Part shown: in pieces, positions 34,200-43,835 of the stretch
Position numbering within the stretch: position 1 is the first letter of the stretch
Layout: each line of letters starts with the position of its first letter
Assembly: GCA_028277345.1 (NCBI GenBank)
Contig: JANQGM010000019.1
Location: 124,001-188,000, forward strand
Source of the DNA: Candidatus Bipolaricaulota bacterium
GTDB lineage: Bacteria > Bipolaricaulota > Bipolaricaulia > UBA7950 > UBA9294
Length of the DNA stretch: 64,000 nt
Direction: 5' to 3'
Program-made: the position numbers and the translations under genes
Notes under the pieces: generated by a model
What the model saw: the letters and a program-made list of their open reading frames with translations, nothing else
What the model was told of the DNA's origin: nothing
Database searches by the model: none

Positions 34200-36628
34200 T
34201 CGTCATCTTCGAATGTGAAGCCCCCGTTTTGGAACAAGCGCAAACAGGCATCGACCACGGCGGGCTCGAAGTGGGCGCCTCGATTCTTCTCGATCTCCTC
34301 AAGCGCGAGGTCGATGCCCAATGCCGGTCGATAGGGGCGATGGGAGGCCATCGCCTCGACGGTATCGGCGACAGCGAGAATGCGCGCCTCGATGCGAATG
34401 TCTTCTCCCGACAATCCGCGGGGGTATCCCGAGCCATCCACCCGCTCGTGGTGTTGGATCACGATGTCGGCAATCGGCCATGGGAAACTGACTGCCTTGA
34501 GGATTTCGTACGCCGCCTCGGGGTGGGATTCGATGAGCGACCGCTCCATCGAGTTGAGCGCGCTGGGCTTGCTGAGAATCTCCGCAGGAATGGCGAGCTT
34601 GCCGATGTCGTGCATGAGTCCGGCGACGCGCGTGCCCTCAATGATAGAGTCGTCCACGCCCATTTCACGGGCGATGGCCACGGCAAGCTTCGTCACCTGA
34701 CGTTGGTGTCCCGCAGTATACGGATCGCGAGTTTCCGTGGTCGCGCCCAACGCGCGAATGGTCCCGTCGAGCGCCTGTTGCAAGGACCGTTCGGCTTCCA
34801 CGGTCGCTGTGATATCGTTCTTCGAGACAAGAACACGTTCGAGCGTCTCCTCGTATCCAGGCGCCGCAATCCAGCGAATGGCGGCATGAATGATGCTTCC
34901 ATCGAGCCGTTGGTCTGTTCCCGTGCCCTCAAAAGAGGTATCCCCGTTATAGATGGCGAGCAGCTGGGGGATGAATTCACGCCGGGTCTCGGGTGGGATA
35001 ACGCCCGATAGATTCGCGAGCAACTGCTCCTTGGACGTCGCACCGTGAAGCGCCAACGTTGCCTGGTTGATATCCACAACCCGAATGCGCCGAATACACG
35101 CTTCAACGTCCTTCGGATGCTCGTGAAGATGGGATTCGAGATCGTCGATTCCCCTGGAAGCGATCTCCTGCAGATAAGCCTTGGTTTCCGAATAGTCCTC
35201 TTGCCACAACGAGATGGGCGAGTTGTCGAACAGATTTCGATAGCGGCTCTCCGAACGCTCGCGTTCGCGTTCGGCGCGTTGCCGGTGGATGGCCTCCAAG
35301 GCGAGCGCCGTCAGGTTGGCGATCGAACTCGCGAACGTGATATCTTCGCGCTCCCACTGACGAACCTGTCCCACGTGCTCATGGCAAACGACGCCCACTA
35401 ACTTGCCCTCCAGCCAAATAGGCGCGTCGATCATGGAGGCAATTCCCAAGGGACGCAGATAGGCGTTCGCGAAATCCGTGGTAATGGGATCATTGATTGC
35501 ATCGGAGGCAACGATGGTGCGCTCGTGCTGAATGGCGTCGAAGTACGTCGGGTAGGCATCCCGTTTCAGCGACGCTCCGGACGAATGGGCATCCTTCGAG
35601 CGCTCGTACACATCGTCACAACACAGGCGGCTTGCGTCATTGTTAAAGAGCCAGATGCCGACGCGTTCGACATCAAGCGTTCGCGAGGCGGCTTCGGTAA
35701 TAGTTTGCAAGGCTGCTTTGTCAGGTCCGTGATAGAGCACGGAATCCATGGCCAACTTAATCAGGGATGCATCACGTTCTTGAATCTTTCGTTGCCGGGC
35801 CAGTTCGAGGTCGGCCTGGTTTTTTCGATCGGTGATATCACTGGCGAAGTTGAGCGTGGCCGGCTTGCCTTCCCATGAGATCAACACAGGGTGTAGTTCA
35901 AGCCATCGAACGTCTCCATTGGGGCGAACGATCCGGAACTCGTACGTGCCTGAGACCTCTGCGCCTGAGAGGCGCAATGCGTTGCGTTCGGAGACACGCT
36001 CCCGGTCATTGGGGTGCACCCAATCGATAAAGGGTGTCGTGCCAAGGGAATCGAGTGAGCGGCCGCTCAAACGAGCTGTGCTGGGATTGGCATAGGGCAG
36101 GACTCCATCTTGAGCCACAAACACGGCTTCGGACGCGTTTTCCACGACCGCGCGGTACTTCGCCTCGGATTCGCGAAGGGCGCCCGTCTTTTTGGACACC
36201 TCCTCTTCGAGGTGCTCTTGGTAGCGGCGATTCTCTTCTTCCAGCCGAGTGCGTTCCTGCGCCAATTCCGTGACGCGCAACGCGCTGGTGACAGCGGATT
36301 TGAAATCGACGCGCGCAATGGGTTTGGAGAGATAGTCGAACGCGCCCAAACGTACGGCTTCTGCGGCAGTTTCGGCAGTAGGTTCGCCAGTGATCATGAT
36401 GACTTGGATATCAGGTGAACGCTCGGCGATCTGTTTCAGAAGCCCGACTCCCGTCATGCGGGGTAGAATGATATCGGTGACCACGACCGATGGGTGCTGC
36501 TCATCGAGCAATCGGAGGGCTTCCGCCGCGTCTTCAGCCGTGAAAACTTCGTGCCCTTCCTCTCGGATGAATTCAGCAAGCGTCGTACGAATGCTTTTCT
36601 CGTCATCCACGATCAGAATCTTCGCCAT
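34196..36628 (-). CDS. Response regulator REC-PAS-GAF-PAS-HD-GYP, likely c-di-GMP phosphodiesterase
   Basis: This 810-residue regulator has a receiver domain (1-120; ILIVDDE, phospho-acceptor D52 in VVVTDIILPRMTG, K in YLSKPIA), a coiled coil (about 120-155), PAS (about 160-275), GAF (about 300-460), a second PAS (about 475-620) and a C-terminal HD-GYP domain (about 625-805) with GHQRQVTKLAVAIA, GLMHDIGKLAIP and HHERVDGSGYPRGL. The complete HD and GYP motifs suggest active c-di-GMP breakdown. The ATG at 36628 has AGGAGG four bases upstream. It lies 20 bp after the sensor kinase gene, its probable partner. Confidence 0.92.
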   Translation of the reverse strand: MAKILIVDDEKSIRTTLAEFIREEGHEVFTAEDAAEALRLLDEQHPSVVVTDIILPRMTGVGLLKQIAERSPDIQVIMITGEPTAETAAEAVRLGAFDYLSKPIARVDFKSAVTSALRVTELAQERTRLEEENRRYQEHLEEEVSKKTGALRESEAKYRAVVENASEAVFVAQDGVLPYANPSTARLSGRSLDSLGTTPFIDWVHPNDRERVSERNALRLSGAEVSGTYEFRIVRPNGDVRWLELHPVLISWEGKPATLNFASDITDRKNQADLELARQRKIQERDASLIKLAMDSVLYHGPDKAALQTITEAASRTLDVERVGIWLFNNDASRLCCDDVYERSKDAHSSGASLKRDAYPTYFDAIQHERTIVASDAINDPITTDFANAYLRPLGIASMIDAPIWLEGKLVGVVCHEHVGQVRQWEREDITFASSIANLTALALEAIHRQRAERERERSESRYRNLFDNSPISLWQEDYSETKAYLQEIASRGIDDLESHLHEHPKDVEACIRRIRVVDINQATLALHGATSKEQLLANLSGVIPPETRREFIPQLLAIYNGDTSFEGTGTDQRLDGSIIHAAIRWIAAPGYEETLERVLVSKNDITATVEAERSLQQALDGTIRALGATTETRDPYTAGHQRQVTKLAVAIAREMGVDDSIIEGTRVAGLMHDIGKLAIPAEILSKPSALNSMERSLIESHPEAAYEILKAVSFPWPIADIVIQHHERVDGSGYPRGLSGEDIRIEARILAVADTVEAMASHRPYRPALGIDLALEEIEKNRGAHFEPAVVDACLRLFQNGGFTFEDDD

Positions 36629-36648
36629 CGAACCTCCTGCTTGGCTGG

Positions 36649-38814
36649 TCAGGGTTCCAACGACCACCCGTTCTCAACGGGCAGATCCATCGTGAAACGA
36701 GTGTAGGCATTCGGCTCGGATTCTACCAGCAACTGGCCGTGGTGATCGCGAACCAGTCCATAGGAGATGGAAAGGCCCAGTCCCGTTCCCTTTTCTCGTG
36801 ACTTGGTCGAGAAGAAGGGATCGAAAATACGCTCAATGATATCAGGGGGGATCCCTGCGCCATGATCCTCAACGATGACGCGAATCCACTCTCGGTCTTC
36901 ACGATCGATGCACTTTACACGGATGGTGAGGATCTTGTCCCCGTGATACTCTGGATAGCGCTCGTTGAGCGCGTCGCGCGCATTGGTCAGTAGATTGATG
37001 AGCACCTGTTCGATCTGTTGGGATCGGCACTTGAGCATGGGAAGATCGGGCTGGATGTCCACGGTGAGTTGAATTTGATCCTTCCTTAGGATGGATCCGA
37101 CAAGCGACAGGGTCGTATCCAAGATGTCGGAGATGTGCGCGGGGCTGTGGCGCTCGCTTTCCTGGCGGGAAAACGAAAGAAGGCTGCTGACGATTTTGGC
37201 GACCCGGTTTCCTTCATCGATGATCCCGCGAGCGTAGTCCCGCAAGGTGTCCATTTGTGTTCGATCGTGAATGAGCTGGGCATAGTTGATCATGCCCGTC
37301 AGCGGATTGTTGATTTCATGCGCAACGCCGCTGGCCAGCGTGCCGATGGATTCCAACTTCTGTCCTTGCCGAAGGTGCATCTCTATCGCGATGCGGTCCT
37401 CTTCGGCTTGGCGCTGTTCGGTGATGTCTTCCCCCGAGCTAAGTGTTCCGACGATGTTCCCTTCATTGTCGCGCAAGGTGGTATTGCGCCAGGCGATGAC
37501 GCGCTTGCTCCCATCTCGCGTTAGGATGGCATTTTCAAAGTATTCGGCTGATTTCGCGGTCCCGGAAATCAGGCGATCGAATTCGGCGCAGACAGCGGCC
37601 CGCACGTCCTCGGGGATGGCGATCTCGAACCAGTACTTACCAAGCAACTCACGGTCGGAGGTGTATCCCAGGATTTCGAGCCCACGTCGGTTCATTAGCT
37701 CGACGCGGCCCCGGCTGTCGAGTACGACGATCATGACGCCGGCGATATCAAGGTAGCGTTGAGCCAGTTCCTTTTCGTGACGCAGTTGGCGTTCGATCTC
37801 TTTCAGGTGCGTGATATCCGTGATAACGCCGAAGCTTCCGCGGTAGCGATTGCGTGTATCGAAAATGGGTTGTGGCGAGACAAGCGTGTTCACCGTCATA
37901 CCGTCAGAGCGCAGGAATGTCAGCTCATAGCCTGCGCTAACCCCTTGTCGGCGCAATCGCATCTGCTCACGGTACTTCGACTGACTCTTTTCGGTCATGA
38001 AACCTGCAATTGGCTGGCCGACAAGGTCTTCGAAGCCTCGTGCTAGCATGCGGCTGAATTGGTCGTTGACGTAGCGAAGGATGCCGGCGTCATCTTGGAC
38101 GGCCAATCCATCCTGCATCGTCTCTATGAGTGTTTGGAACTGCTGTTGCGTCTCTCCCGCGTGCCGCATGATGGGACGTGTGACCCTGGAAAACAGCCAA
38201 GCGCCAAGGAGAATCGCGGCAATGGCGGGAGCAAGAGCGAGCCGCATCGCTTGGAAGTAGGGCGCCCGAATCTCAGCAAGATCGACCTTGGCCACGACGC
38301 CGAGATTTGGAGGATCAACGGGCTCGTAGGCAGCGAGAACCATGACTCCTCGATAATCCAGCGCAATCGCAATGCCGCTTTCCCCCTGAAGGGCACGGCG
38401 CATGGGCTCAGCCAGCTCAGAATCCATGGGAACCGGTTCCGGGGTGTCCAAATCGGAATGGCGATGACTCAGTAGAAACGTGATCTGATCGCCTTCGAGT
38501 CTCGCGAGCGTGAACTCGCCGGTTTCTCCGAAGCCCTCATATTGCGCGTGCGCATCCTTGATGATGTCCATGAAATGCCCACGATGATCGGGGTGCTCGT
38601 CAAGGTGTTGCTCTTCGTGACGAACGATGGCTTCGATAAGACGCGCTTCGCTTTGGGCGATGTCGAAAAGTCGATTCCCATCGGCTTCTATGGCCGCTGA
38701 GTAGAGGACGTACATGGTCAGCGCTGTGATTCCAAGTACGATGATGGCGAGAATGGCGACCAAAAAGAGTATGCGGGACCATTCCTTGCGTGCTGAATAG
38801 GGCGCAAACTCCAC
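36649..38814 (-). CDS. Membrane PAS-PAS sensor histidine kinase
   Basis: This 721-residue kinase has a membrane segment (about 13-36), a ~160-residue external sensor region rich in acidic and His residues (EAIVRHEEQHLDEHPDHRGH), a second membrane segment (about 195-213), two PAS domains (about 225-345 and 350-470), a HisKA domain with GVAHEINNPLTGMINYAQ (about 498) and a HATPase domain (about 600-715) with EDHGAGIPPDIIERIFDPFF and KGTGLGLSISYGLV. The DivL/NtrB-like H-box (HEINNPL) is typical of kinases that phosphorylate multi-domain regulators. The next gene encodes the REC/HD-GYP protein. The trigger is unknown. Confidence 0.93.
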   Translation of the reverse strand: MEFAPYSARKEWSRILFLVAILAIIVLGITALTMYVLYSAAIEADGNRLFDIAQSEARLIEAIVRHEEQHLDEHPDHRGHFMDIIKDAHAQYEGFGETGEFTLARLEGDQITFLLSHRHSDLDTPEPVPMDSELAEPMRRALQGESGIAIALDYRGVMVLAAYEPVDPPNLGVVAKVDLAEIRAPYFQAMRLALAPAIAAILLGAWLFSRVTRPIMRHAGETQQQFQTLIETMQDGLAVQDDAGILRYVNDQFSRMLARGFEDLVGQPIAGFMTEKSQSKYREQMRLRRQGVSAGYELTFLRSDGMTVNTLVSPQPIFDTRNRYRGSFGVITDITHLKEIERQLRHEKELAQRYLDIAGVMIVVLDSRGRVELMNRRGLEILGYTSDRELLGKYWFEIAIPEDVRAAVCAEFDRLISGTAKSAEYFENAILTRDGSKRVIAWRNTTLRDNEGNIVGTLSSGEDITEQRQAEEDRIAIEMHLRQGQKLESIGTLASGVAHEINNPLTGMINYAQLIHDRTQMDTLRDYARGIIDEGNRVAKIVSSLLSFSRQESERHSPAHISDILDTTLSLVGSILRKDQIQLTVDIQPDLPMLKCRSQQIEQVLINLLTNARDALNERYPEYHGDKILTIRVKCIDREDREWIRVIVEDHGAGIPPDIIERIFDPFFSTKSREKGTGLGLSISYGLVRDHHGQLLVESEPNAYTRFTMDLPVENGWSLEP

Positions 38815-38989
38815 GGTTGAGATGACGGCCTCCCTTCAGCAGCCCCCTCACCCGGCTCAGGCAGTCTGATCTTCTCGCAAACTCGGCGAAAAGATGAGAA
38901 TCTCTCTAAAGACACAGTACTATGGCTCTGTGATTGTGTCAAATCGGATTGATCAGTCCTATTTAGCGCGTGCTGAAGGCGGGATCGTG

Positions 38990-40090
38990 GTGAACGAACG
39001 AGGGCAACAAAAACGGCGGCGACTTCGAGAGTGGGGGATGGCTCCGGGAGTCCTTTTCCCGGGAACGAAGAACGCGATTACGGATGTTCCCGGAGTTCGT
39101 GTGGGCCATCTGACAGCCATCCGGGGAGATGATGTTCGGACGGGAGCGACGGCCATTTTGCCCCATGGCGGCAATCTTTATCAGGAGAAGGTGCCCGCCG
39201 GACTTTCTGTGGCCAATGGGTATGGAAAGCTCATGGGTGGAACCCAGCTTGTTGAATTGGGCGAAATCGAAACCCCGATTGTGTTAACGAACACCTTGGA
39301 CGTTCCAAAAGCGGCGGATGCCATTTTGGATTGGACGCTTTCGATGTCCGGAAACGAGGCCGTCCGATCGATCAACCCCATAGTCGGAGAGACCAATGAC
39401 GGCCAGTTGAATGCCATCGAGAAGCGAAGCTTGACGTCAACCGATATGCTTGCCGCTATCTCAACTGCATCGACGGAGACGCCGGCGGAAGGGAATGTGG
39501 GCGCCGGAACAGGGACGGTGACTTTCGGGTGGAAGGGTGGAATTGGGACGAGCTCTCGATGTCTTCCGAGAGCACTGGGATCCTATACGGTGGGGGTCTT
39601 GGTGCAGTCGAATTTCGGGGGCGTTCTTCAGATTCAAGGGGTGCCGGTTGGAGAGCGGTTGGGGCAGCATTACTTCTCTGAGTCGCTCGATGATGGGACA
39701 GCGGATGGATCGATCATGATCGTCGTGGCTACGAATGCTCCGTTGTCCGATCGGAATCTGACTCGGCTGGCAAGTCGGGCGTTCGCTGGACTGGCTCGAA
39801 CGGGCTCGTCCTTCGTCAATGGATCGGGTGATTATGCCATTGCCTTTTCGACGGCGGACTCCGTCCGACGGACGCCCGAACGAAGGCGTAACGTGACGTC
39901 GTTCTCGGAGCTTCCCAATGGTTCCGTATCCCCTCTCTTTCAGACCGTCATCGAAGCGACTGAAGAGGCCATTCTGAATGCGTTGTTTATGGCGGAAACG
40001 ATGACCGGACGGGAGGGTATCGTTGTTGAAGCCCTCCCCGTTGAGCGCGTTGTGGCGTGGCTGGACGCTCCCGGAGGTGTGGCAACATGA
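38990..40090 (+). CDS. P1-family peptidase (DmpA/L-aminopeptidase-esterase type)
   Basis: This Ntn-fold peptidase of 366 residues self-cleaves to expose a Ser nucleophile. The site is the Gly-Ser in TGSSFVNGSGDYAIAFST (about residue 260). Other family blocks are GTKNAITDVPGVRVGHLT at the N terminus, SVANGYGKLMGGTQL, and PIVGETNDGQLN. The start is one of two adjacent GTG codons (38987 or 38990), preceded by GAAGGCGGGATC; an ATG at 38894 would add a Tyr/Ser-rich stretch with no similarity. It overlaps the methyltransferase gene by 4 bp, beginning a three-gene run. Confidence 0.87.
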   Translation: MNERGQQKRRRLREWGMAPGVLFPGTKNAITDVPGVRVGHLTAIRGDDVRTGATAILPHGGNLYQEKVPAGLSVANGYGKLMGGTQLVELGEIETPIVLTNTLDVPKAADAILDWTLSMSGNEAVRSINPIVGETNDGQLNAIEKRSLTSTDMLAAISTASTETPAEGNVGAGTGTVTFGWKGGIGTSSRCLPRALGSYTVGVLVQSNFGGVLQIQGVPVGERLGQHYFSESLDDGTADGSIMIVVATNAPLSDRNLTRLASRAFAGLARTGSSFVNGSGDYAIAFSTADSVRRTPERRRNVTSFSELPNGSVSPLFQTVIEATEEAILNALFMAETMTGREGIVVEALPVERVVAWLDAPGGVAT

Positions 40091-40716
40091 CGGAGCGTGA
40101 GCAACTGTTCGATGCGTGGGCGGACCGATACGATGCGCATGTTGCGCAGGAGAAGGGCTTCCCATTCGAGGGATACGAGGCGGTTGTTTCCGAGATTGTG
40201 AGCAGAGTGTCTGTGACTGCGGGTGAGCGTGTGCTCGATCTTGGTGTCGGGACGGGCGCTCTGGCTGAACGGTTCGAACAGTCAGGCTGTGAGCTATGGG
40301 GGCTTGATTTCTCAAACGAGATGCTTGTTCGCGCTCGCGCCAAGTGTCCGACCGGACGGTTCTTGAAGTGTGATCTGCTTGGGGAATGGCCTAACTCTCT
40401 GCCTCTGGGCTTTGATGCGATTGTCTCCGGCTATGTGTTTCATGAGTTCAACACAGAGGCCAAGATTCGCATTCTCCGGAGAGCACTTCGTTGCCTAAAT
40501 CCAAATCGCGCGATCATCATTGGGGACATTGCTTTTTCATCGAGTTCTGAACGCGAGGAAGCCCGCCGCAGATGGAAGAAGGAGTGGGATGAAGACGAGT
40601 TCTATTGGGCATGGGACGAAATCGAACCACGGCTGAACGATTTGGGATGCTCCGGCACGTATACGAAGCTGTCAGCCTGCGGAGGCGTCATCGAGCTTCG
40701 GAGGACGATCGAATGA
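40087..40716 (+). CDS. SAM-dependent methyltransferase
   Basis: This 209-residue class I methyltransferase resembles YrrT-like and small-molecule enzymes. Motif I is RVLDLGVGTGALAERF (about 50), motif II LWGLDFSNEMLVRARAK and motif IV FDAIVSGYVFHEF. The N-terminal FDAWADRYDAHVAQEKGFPFEGYE is the substrate lid typical of this group. The ATG at 40087 overlaps the peptidase stop (ATGA) and its own stop overlaps the GNAT gene. The substrate is unknown. Confidence 0.88.
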   Translation: MTEREQLFDAWADRYDAHVAQEKGFPFEGYEAVVSEIVSRVSVTAGERVLDLGVGTGALAERFEQSGCELWGLDFSNEMLVRARAKCPTGRFLKCDLLGEWPNSLPLGFDAIVSGYVFHEFNTEAKIRILRRALRCLNPNRAIIIGDIAFSSSSEREEARRRWKKEWDEDEFYWAWDEIEPRLNDLGCSGTYTKLSACGGVIELRRTIE

Positions 40717-41468
40717 ATGTCGGGTCCACAGGTTGGCAGGATCTTGAATGCGCCGCCATGCTTGCTTGGCCGGCAGAAGAGGAAAAGGACTATGATGGGT
40801 GGCGGCTGCGATTCGCCGATGGGTTCACCAAACGGGCGAATTCCGTCAACGGCGTCGGTGCGTCAACCATCGATCTCTCTACGAAAATCGCGTTTTGCGA
40901 AGCCGTCTATGCGCGTCGTGGCCTACCACCGGTTTTTCGCATCACCCCGTTCTCGGAACCGGCACCCTTGGATCGTATCCTAGAACAACGGGGATACAGC
41001 CGATTGGACGAAACCCATGTTCTCGTTCAAACGCTCTCCGAGAATCGAGCGCCATCCGATGGCGCGCTCGATGTTCGCCTCGCGTCACCAGCGGACTGGG
41101 CTAACGTTCATGCGGTCTTGCAGGACCGTTCTTCGACTGAGCGGGCGCAGATGATCGGCCTGATTCAGCGAATGCCAGCAGGCGTCTCTCCGCTTGTCGG
41201 CATTCAGGGTGCGGATGCCGTGAGTTGTTGTCTCAGCGTGGTCGTTGGCGGGTGGTTGGGCATCTTCGCGATGGCGGTTCATGAGGATGTGAAGCGCCGC
41301 GGGATCGGGACATCGATGCTTCGATACGCGCTTGATCGAGGACGCGACGATGGCGCGACGCGGGCCTTTCTCCAAGTCCAGGTCGATAACGCCCCCGCCT
41401 ATAAACTGTATCTGAAAGAGGGCTTTACGCTGGCGTATCCCTATTGGTATCGGAAACGAATGGATTGA
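40713..41468 (+). CDS. GNAT-family N-acetyltransferase
   Basis: This 251-residue protein has a C-terminal GNAT domain (about 120-250) with IFAMAVHEDVKRRGIGTSMLRYAL, the acetyl-CoA-binding R/Q-x-x-G-x-G/A motif, and the terminal AFLQVQVDNAPAYKLYLKEGF. The N-terminal part (WPAEEEKDYDGWRLRFADGFTKRANSVNG) is the fixed lead-in of a known GNAT subfamily. The ATG overlaps the methyltransferase stop. It probably acylates a small amine, like its operon partner modifying the same or a related molecule, but no substrate is visible. Confidence 0.88.
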   Translation: MNVGSTGWQDLECAAMLAWPAEEEKDYDGWRLRFADGFTKRANSVNGVGASTIDLSTKIAFCEAVYARRGLPPVFRITPFSEPAPLDRILEQRGYSRLDETHVLVQTLSENRAPSDGALDVRLASPADWANVHAVLQDRSSTERAQMIGLIQRMPAGVSPLVGIQGADAVSCCLSVVVGGWLGIFAMAVHEDVKRRGIGTSMLRYALDRGRDDGATRAFLQVQVDNAPAYKLYLKEGFTLAYPYWYRKRMD

Positions 41469-41500
41469 GACGGTGCATTACGCTGAGGGAGGCTGAGATC

Positions 41501-43309
41501 ATGACGGGAGGACGTTGGGATGTGAAGGCGAGGCGATGGGGTTCGGGAATTGGCGCAACATCCGGTATCCTTCTCATTCTGTGGCTGTCCCTCTTCCTAT
41601 GCGCTTGGGGGCAGAGCGCGGCGCTCTTGCGCGACGATCATCCGGAATTCGGGGGATGGATGACCTATGTTGAATCTCCGGGAATCGGACGGATCGCCGT
41701 TCACATCCGAACCCCGGATGTGCCTCGTTATCACGATGGTGCTCCCGTGATCGTCAATGTTTCTGGATTCTTTACGGCGTCATCGGGATTCAATTTCCAA
41801 TGGGATCCCGATGCACTGGGCGCCATCTACATCACCTACCTATGGCCGGGAAAGACCGATGCCCGCACCGGCATTCGTAGCGACGGGGATTTCGACTATG
41901 GTGGGCCAGATTGCCTGACCGCATTGCGAAGCGTGATCCGTTTCGCGACCGGCGAAATTCCCAATGAGAACGGCGATTTTCTTCACGACCTGTTCGACGG
42001 ACTTCCGCTGTACGACGTCTCCGGTTTGTACGCCTTCTCCCACTCGGGGATCGCGGCGACCAATGTCATGGCCTTGCACGGAGCGTCGTTCCCAAAGATG
42101 GGGTTCTTCGTTGGGCGCGAGAATCCGACACTGGATGCCCTTTATCCATTGGAGCCCGGTCATTGGGATGAAGACACCGGGCGGGCGCAGCACAATCCGT
42201 TCTACGACCCTGCCGGGTACACGCCGACATCGATTGCCATCGACTACTCGACGGTCTCGTGGTCCAGCGACCTGAGCCGCCCGGTGTTTCTCTCTCCCCA
42301 GAACGGCCAAATCGTCTATCGCTGCTCAACGAAGCATCCCCGGATGTGGGAAAAGGACTACTGGTCCACGGGGTTGCTGCAGGCCTTGTTGGACAACGGT
42401 GCGTTGACGCGGGAGACGTGGCCCGAAACGTTGGCGACGCCCGAAGAGGCAGCCGCCCATTGGCCGTTCAGAACGACAGTGAACAACTACTCGCGTTTGC
42501 CGGATGTGCTGCCCCATCTCAAGACGATGCTGGTGTTTGCGGCGGCCGACCATGTTCAGACCGCGCTTGACAAGCCACACATACATCACGCGTACGACGG
42601 CTTCCATACGACGGCCGGGCTATGGTGCCGCTTAAATCCCGATCGCGCCTATGTCCGCGCCTTCTCAAGCGTCGATGCAGAAACGGTTGTTCCGGACAAC
42701 GCCGCCAATACAGAGCCCTCGACCTGGGCCGTTATCCGGGACTGGGGGTATCGAACGCCGCCTCGGAGTTTGCATCAACAGGTTGTGCTGGCGGCGATTG
42801 CGGAGATGTGCGATCGTCATGTCAACGGAATTTGGTCGAACGACCTGGATGCAGTCTTGCACGCCTATGGACTGAGCGCAGGCCAGGGAGAGGAGATGGC
42901 GATGGTTGTATTCCCGGATGGAACGCACGTGATGGCCTCCCCGCTGTCAGCGAGGAGTGAAGACAACGAGGCCCGCGATTTCGGGTTGTACATGGATGCG
43001 GCGTGGGCGCCGACGTGGGATGCCGTCGTCATCGACTGGCCGGACTTTGGACTGCCGGCGCAGCCCGAACGCGCGGCGGCTCAGATTCGTGAGGCCTACG
43101 AGCGGGCGAAGGCGGGAGAACGGCTGGAAATCGGATGTATCGGAGGTACGGGCCGCACGGGGACGGTGCTTGCTTGCATGGCCGTCTTGGCGGGAATCGC
43201 CGCCGATGAGGCCGTCGATTGGGTGCGCGATGCCTACAAACGGGAGGCTGTCGAAACGGACGATCAAGAACGTTGGGTTCACTGGTTCGCTGAGTTCGTT
43301 CGGGATTAG
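41501..43309 (+). CDS. Secreted hydrolase-like domain fused to a tyrosine/dual-specificity phosphatase domain
   Basis: The product is 602 residues long; the ATG at 41501 has GGGAGG eight bases upstream. An N-terminal hydrophobic segment (GATSGILLILWLSLFLCAWG) predicts export or anchoring. Residues ~40-430 look like an alpha/beta-hydrolase, with strands around VIVNVSGFF and a putative nucleophile elbow YAFSHSGIAATNV, and end with TMLVFAAADHVQTA, where such folds often carry the acid. Residues ~465-600 form a compact phosphatase: VIDWPDFGLPAQPE, then EIGCIGGTGRTGTVLACMA, a C-x5-R active site with Cys and Arg intact. The two activities in one exported chain are unusual. Confidence 0.72.
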   Translation: MTGGRWDVKARRWGSGIGATSGILLILWLSLFLCAWGQSAALLRDDHPEFGGWMTYVESPGIGRIAVHIRTPDVPRYHDGAPVIVNVSGFFTASSGFNFQWDPDALGAIYITYLWPGKTDARTGIRSDGDFDYGGPDCLTALRSVIRFATGEIPNENGDFLHDLFDGLPLYDVSGLYAFSHSGIAATNVMALHGASFPKMGFFVGRENPTLDALYPLEPGHWDEDTGRAQHNPFYDPAGYTPTSIAIDYSTVSWSSDLSRPVFLSPQNGQIVYRCSTKHPRMWEKDYWSTGLLQALLDNGALTRETWPETLATPEEAAAHWPFRTTVNNYSRLPDVLPHLKTMLVFAAADHVQTALDKPHIHHAYDGFHTTAGLWCRLNPDRAYVRAFSSVDAETVVPDNAANTEPSTWAVIRDWGYRTPPRSLHQQVVLAAIAEMCDRHVNGIWSNDLDAVLHAYGLSAGQGEEMAMVVFPDGTHVMASPLSARSEDNEARDFGLYMDAAWAPTWDAVVIDWPDFGLPAQPERAAAQIREAYERAKAGERLEIGCIGGTGRTGTVLACMAVLAGIAADEAVDWVRDAYKREAVETDDQERWVHWFAEFVRD

Positions 43310-43333
43310 CCGAGCGAACCCAATCCTAGGAAC

Positions 43334-43756
43334 TTATCGATTGGCCCCCTTCTGCCGCGCGGTGGCGACATCTTGAAGCGTCGTGTTCTCAAGAAAACGG
43401 ACCACGGCATCGCGAGCTGGCTTCCACAGGGGGTGCATATCGCACTCATGATCGCACTCGCAGGGGCAGAGATAGAGCGGGCAGTCATTGAGAACATCTG
43501 GGCCGTCCATCGCTACGACCACGGTCTTGAGTGTGATGTCGGTGGCTGGCTGAGCGAGCTGAATTCCTCCATGTTTCCCGCGGGCGGCATGGACGAGTCC
43601 TGCCCGGCGAAGCTGGCCGATGATTTTGGCCAGAAGCGGATAGGGAACGGAGGCGGAAGCAGCGATATCCTTTGTGGAGACCGGGATATCGGGTGGGCAC
43701 AGGGCGACTTCAGCGAGTGCAAGAACAGCGTATTTCGCTGTTTTCGAATACAGCAT
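43334..43756 (-). CDS. Rrf2-family transcriptional regulator with a cysteine cluster
   Basis: This 140-residue regulator begins with the Rrf2 pattern MLYSKTAKYAVLALAEVALC and a winged helix (about 10-65) with VPYPLLAKIIGQLRRAGLV and a wing of GKHGGIQLA. IscR/NsrR relatives bind a 2Fe-2S or 4Fe-4S cluster through three cysteines near residue 92-106; here the segment is CPLYLCPCECDHEC, five to six cysteines within 14 residues, so iron-sulfur binding is likely with uncertain ligands. The target genes are not evident. It is a single gene converging with the hydrolase-phosphatase gene. Confidence 0.9.
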   Translation of the reverse strand: MLYSKTAKYAVLALAEVALCPPDIPVSTKDIAASASVPYPLLAKIIGQLRRAGLVHAARGKHGGIQLAQPATDITLKTVVVAMDGPDVLNDCPLYLCPCECDHECDMHPLWKPARDAVVRFLENTTLQDVATARQKGANR

Positions 43757-43835
43757 CGAGACCTCCCATCACAAGCGCCTGAAGTGTAGGCGTCTTTGAG
43801 CCAAATGCCAACTGCTCGCACTGGCCCGCCGGAGG

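Noticed and set aside
43373-43789. 138-codon plus-strand frame opposite the Rrf2 gene
   Set aside because: Antisense shadow; the minus-strand product matches Rrf2 from its first residue.
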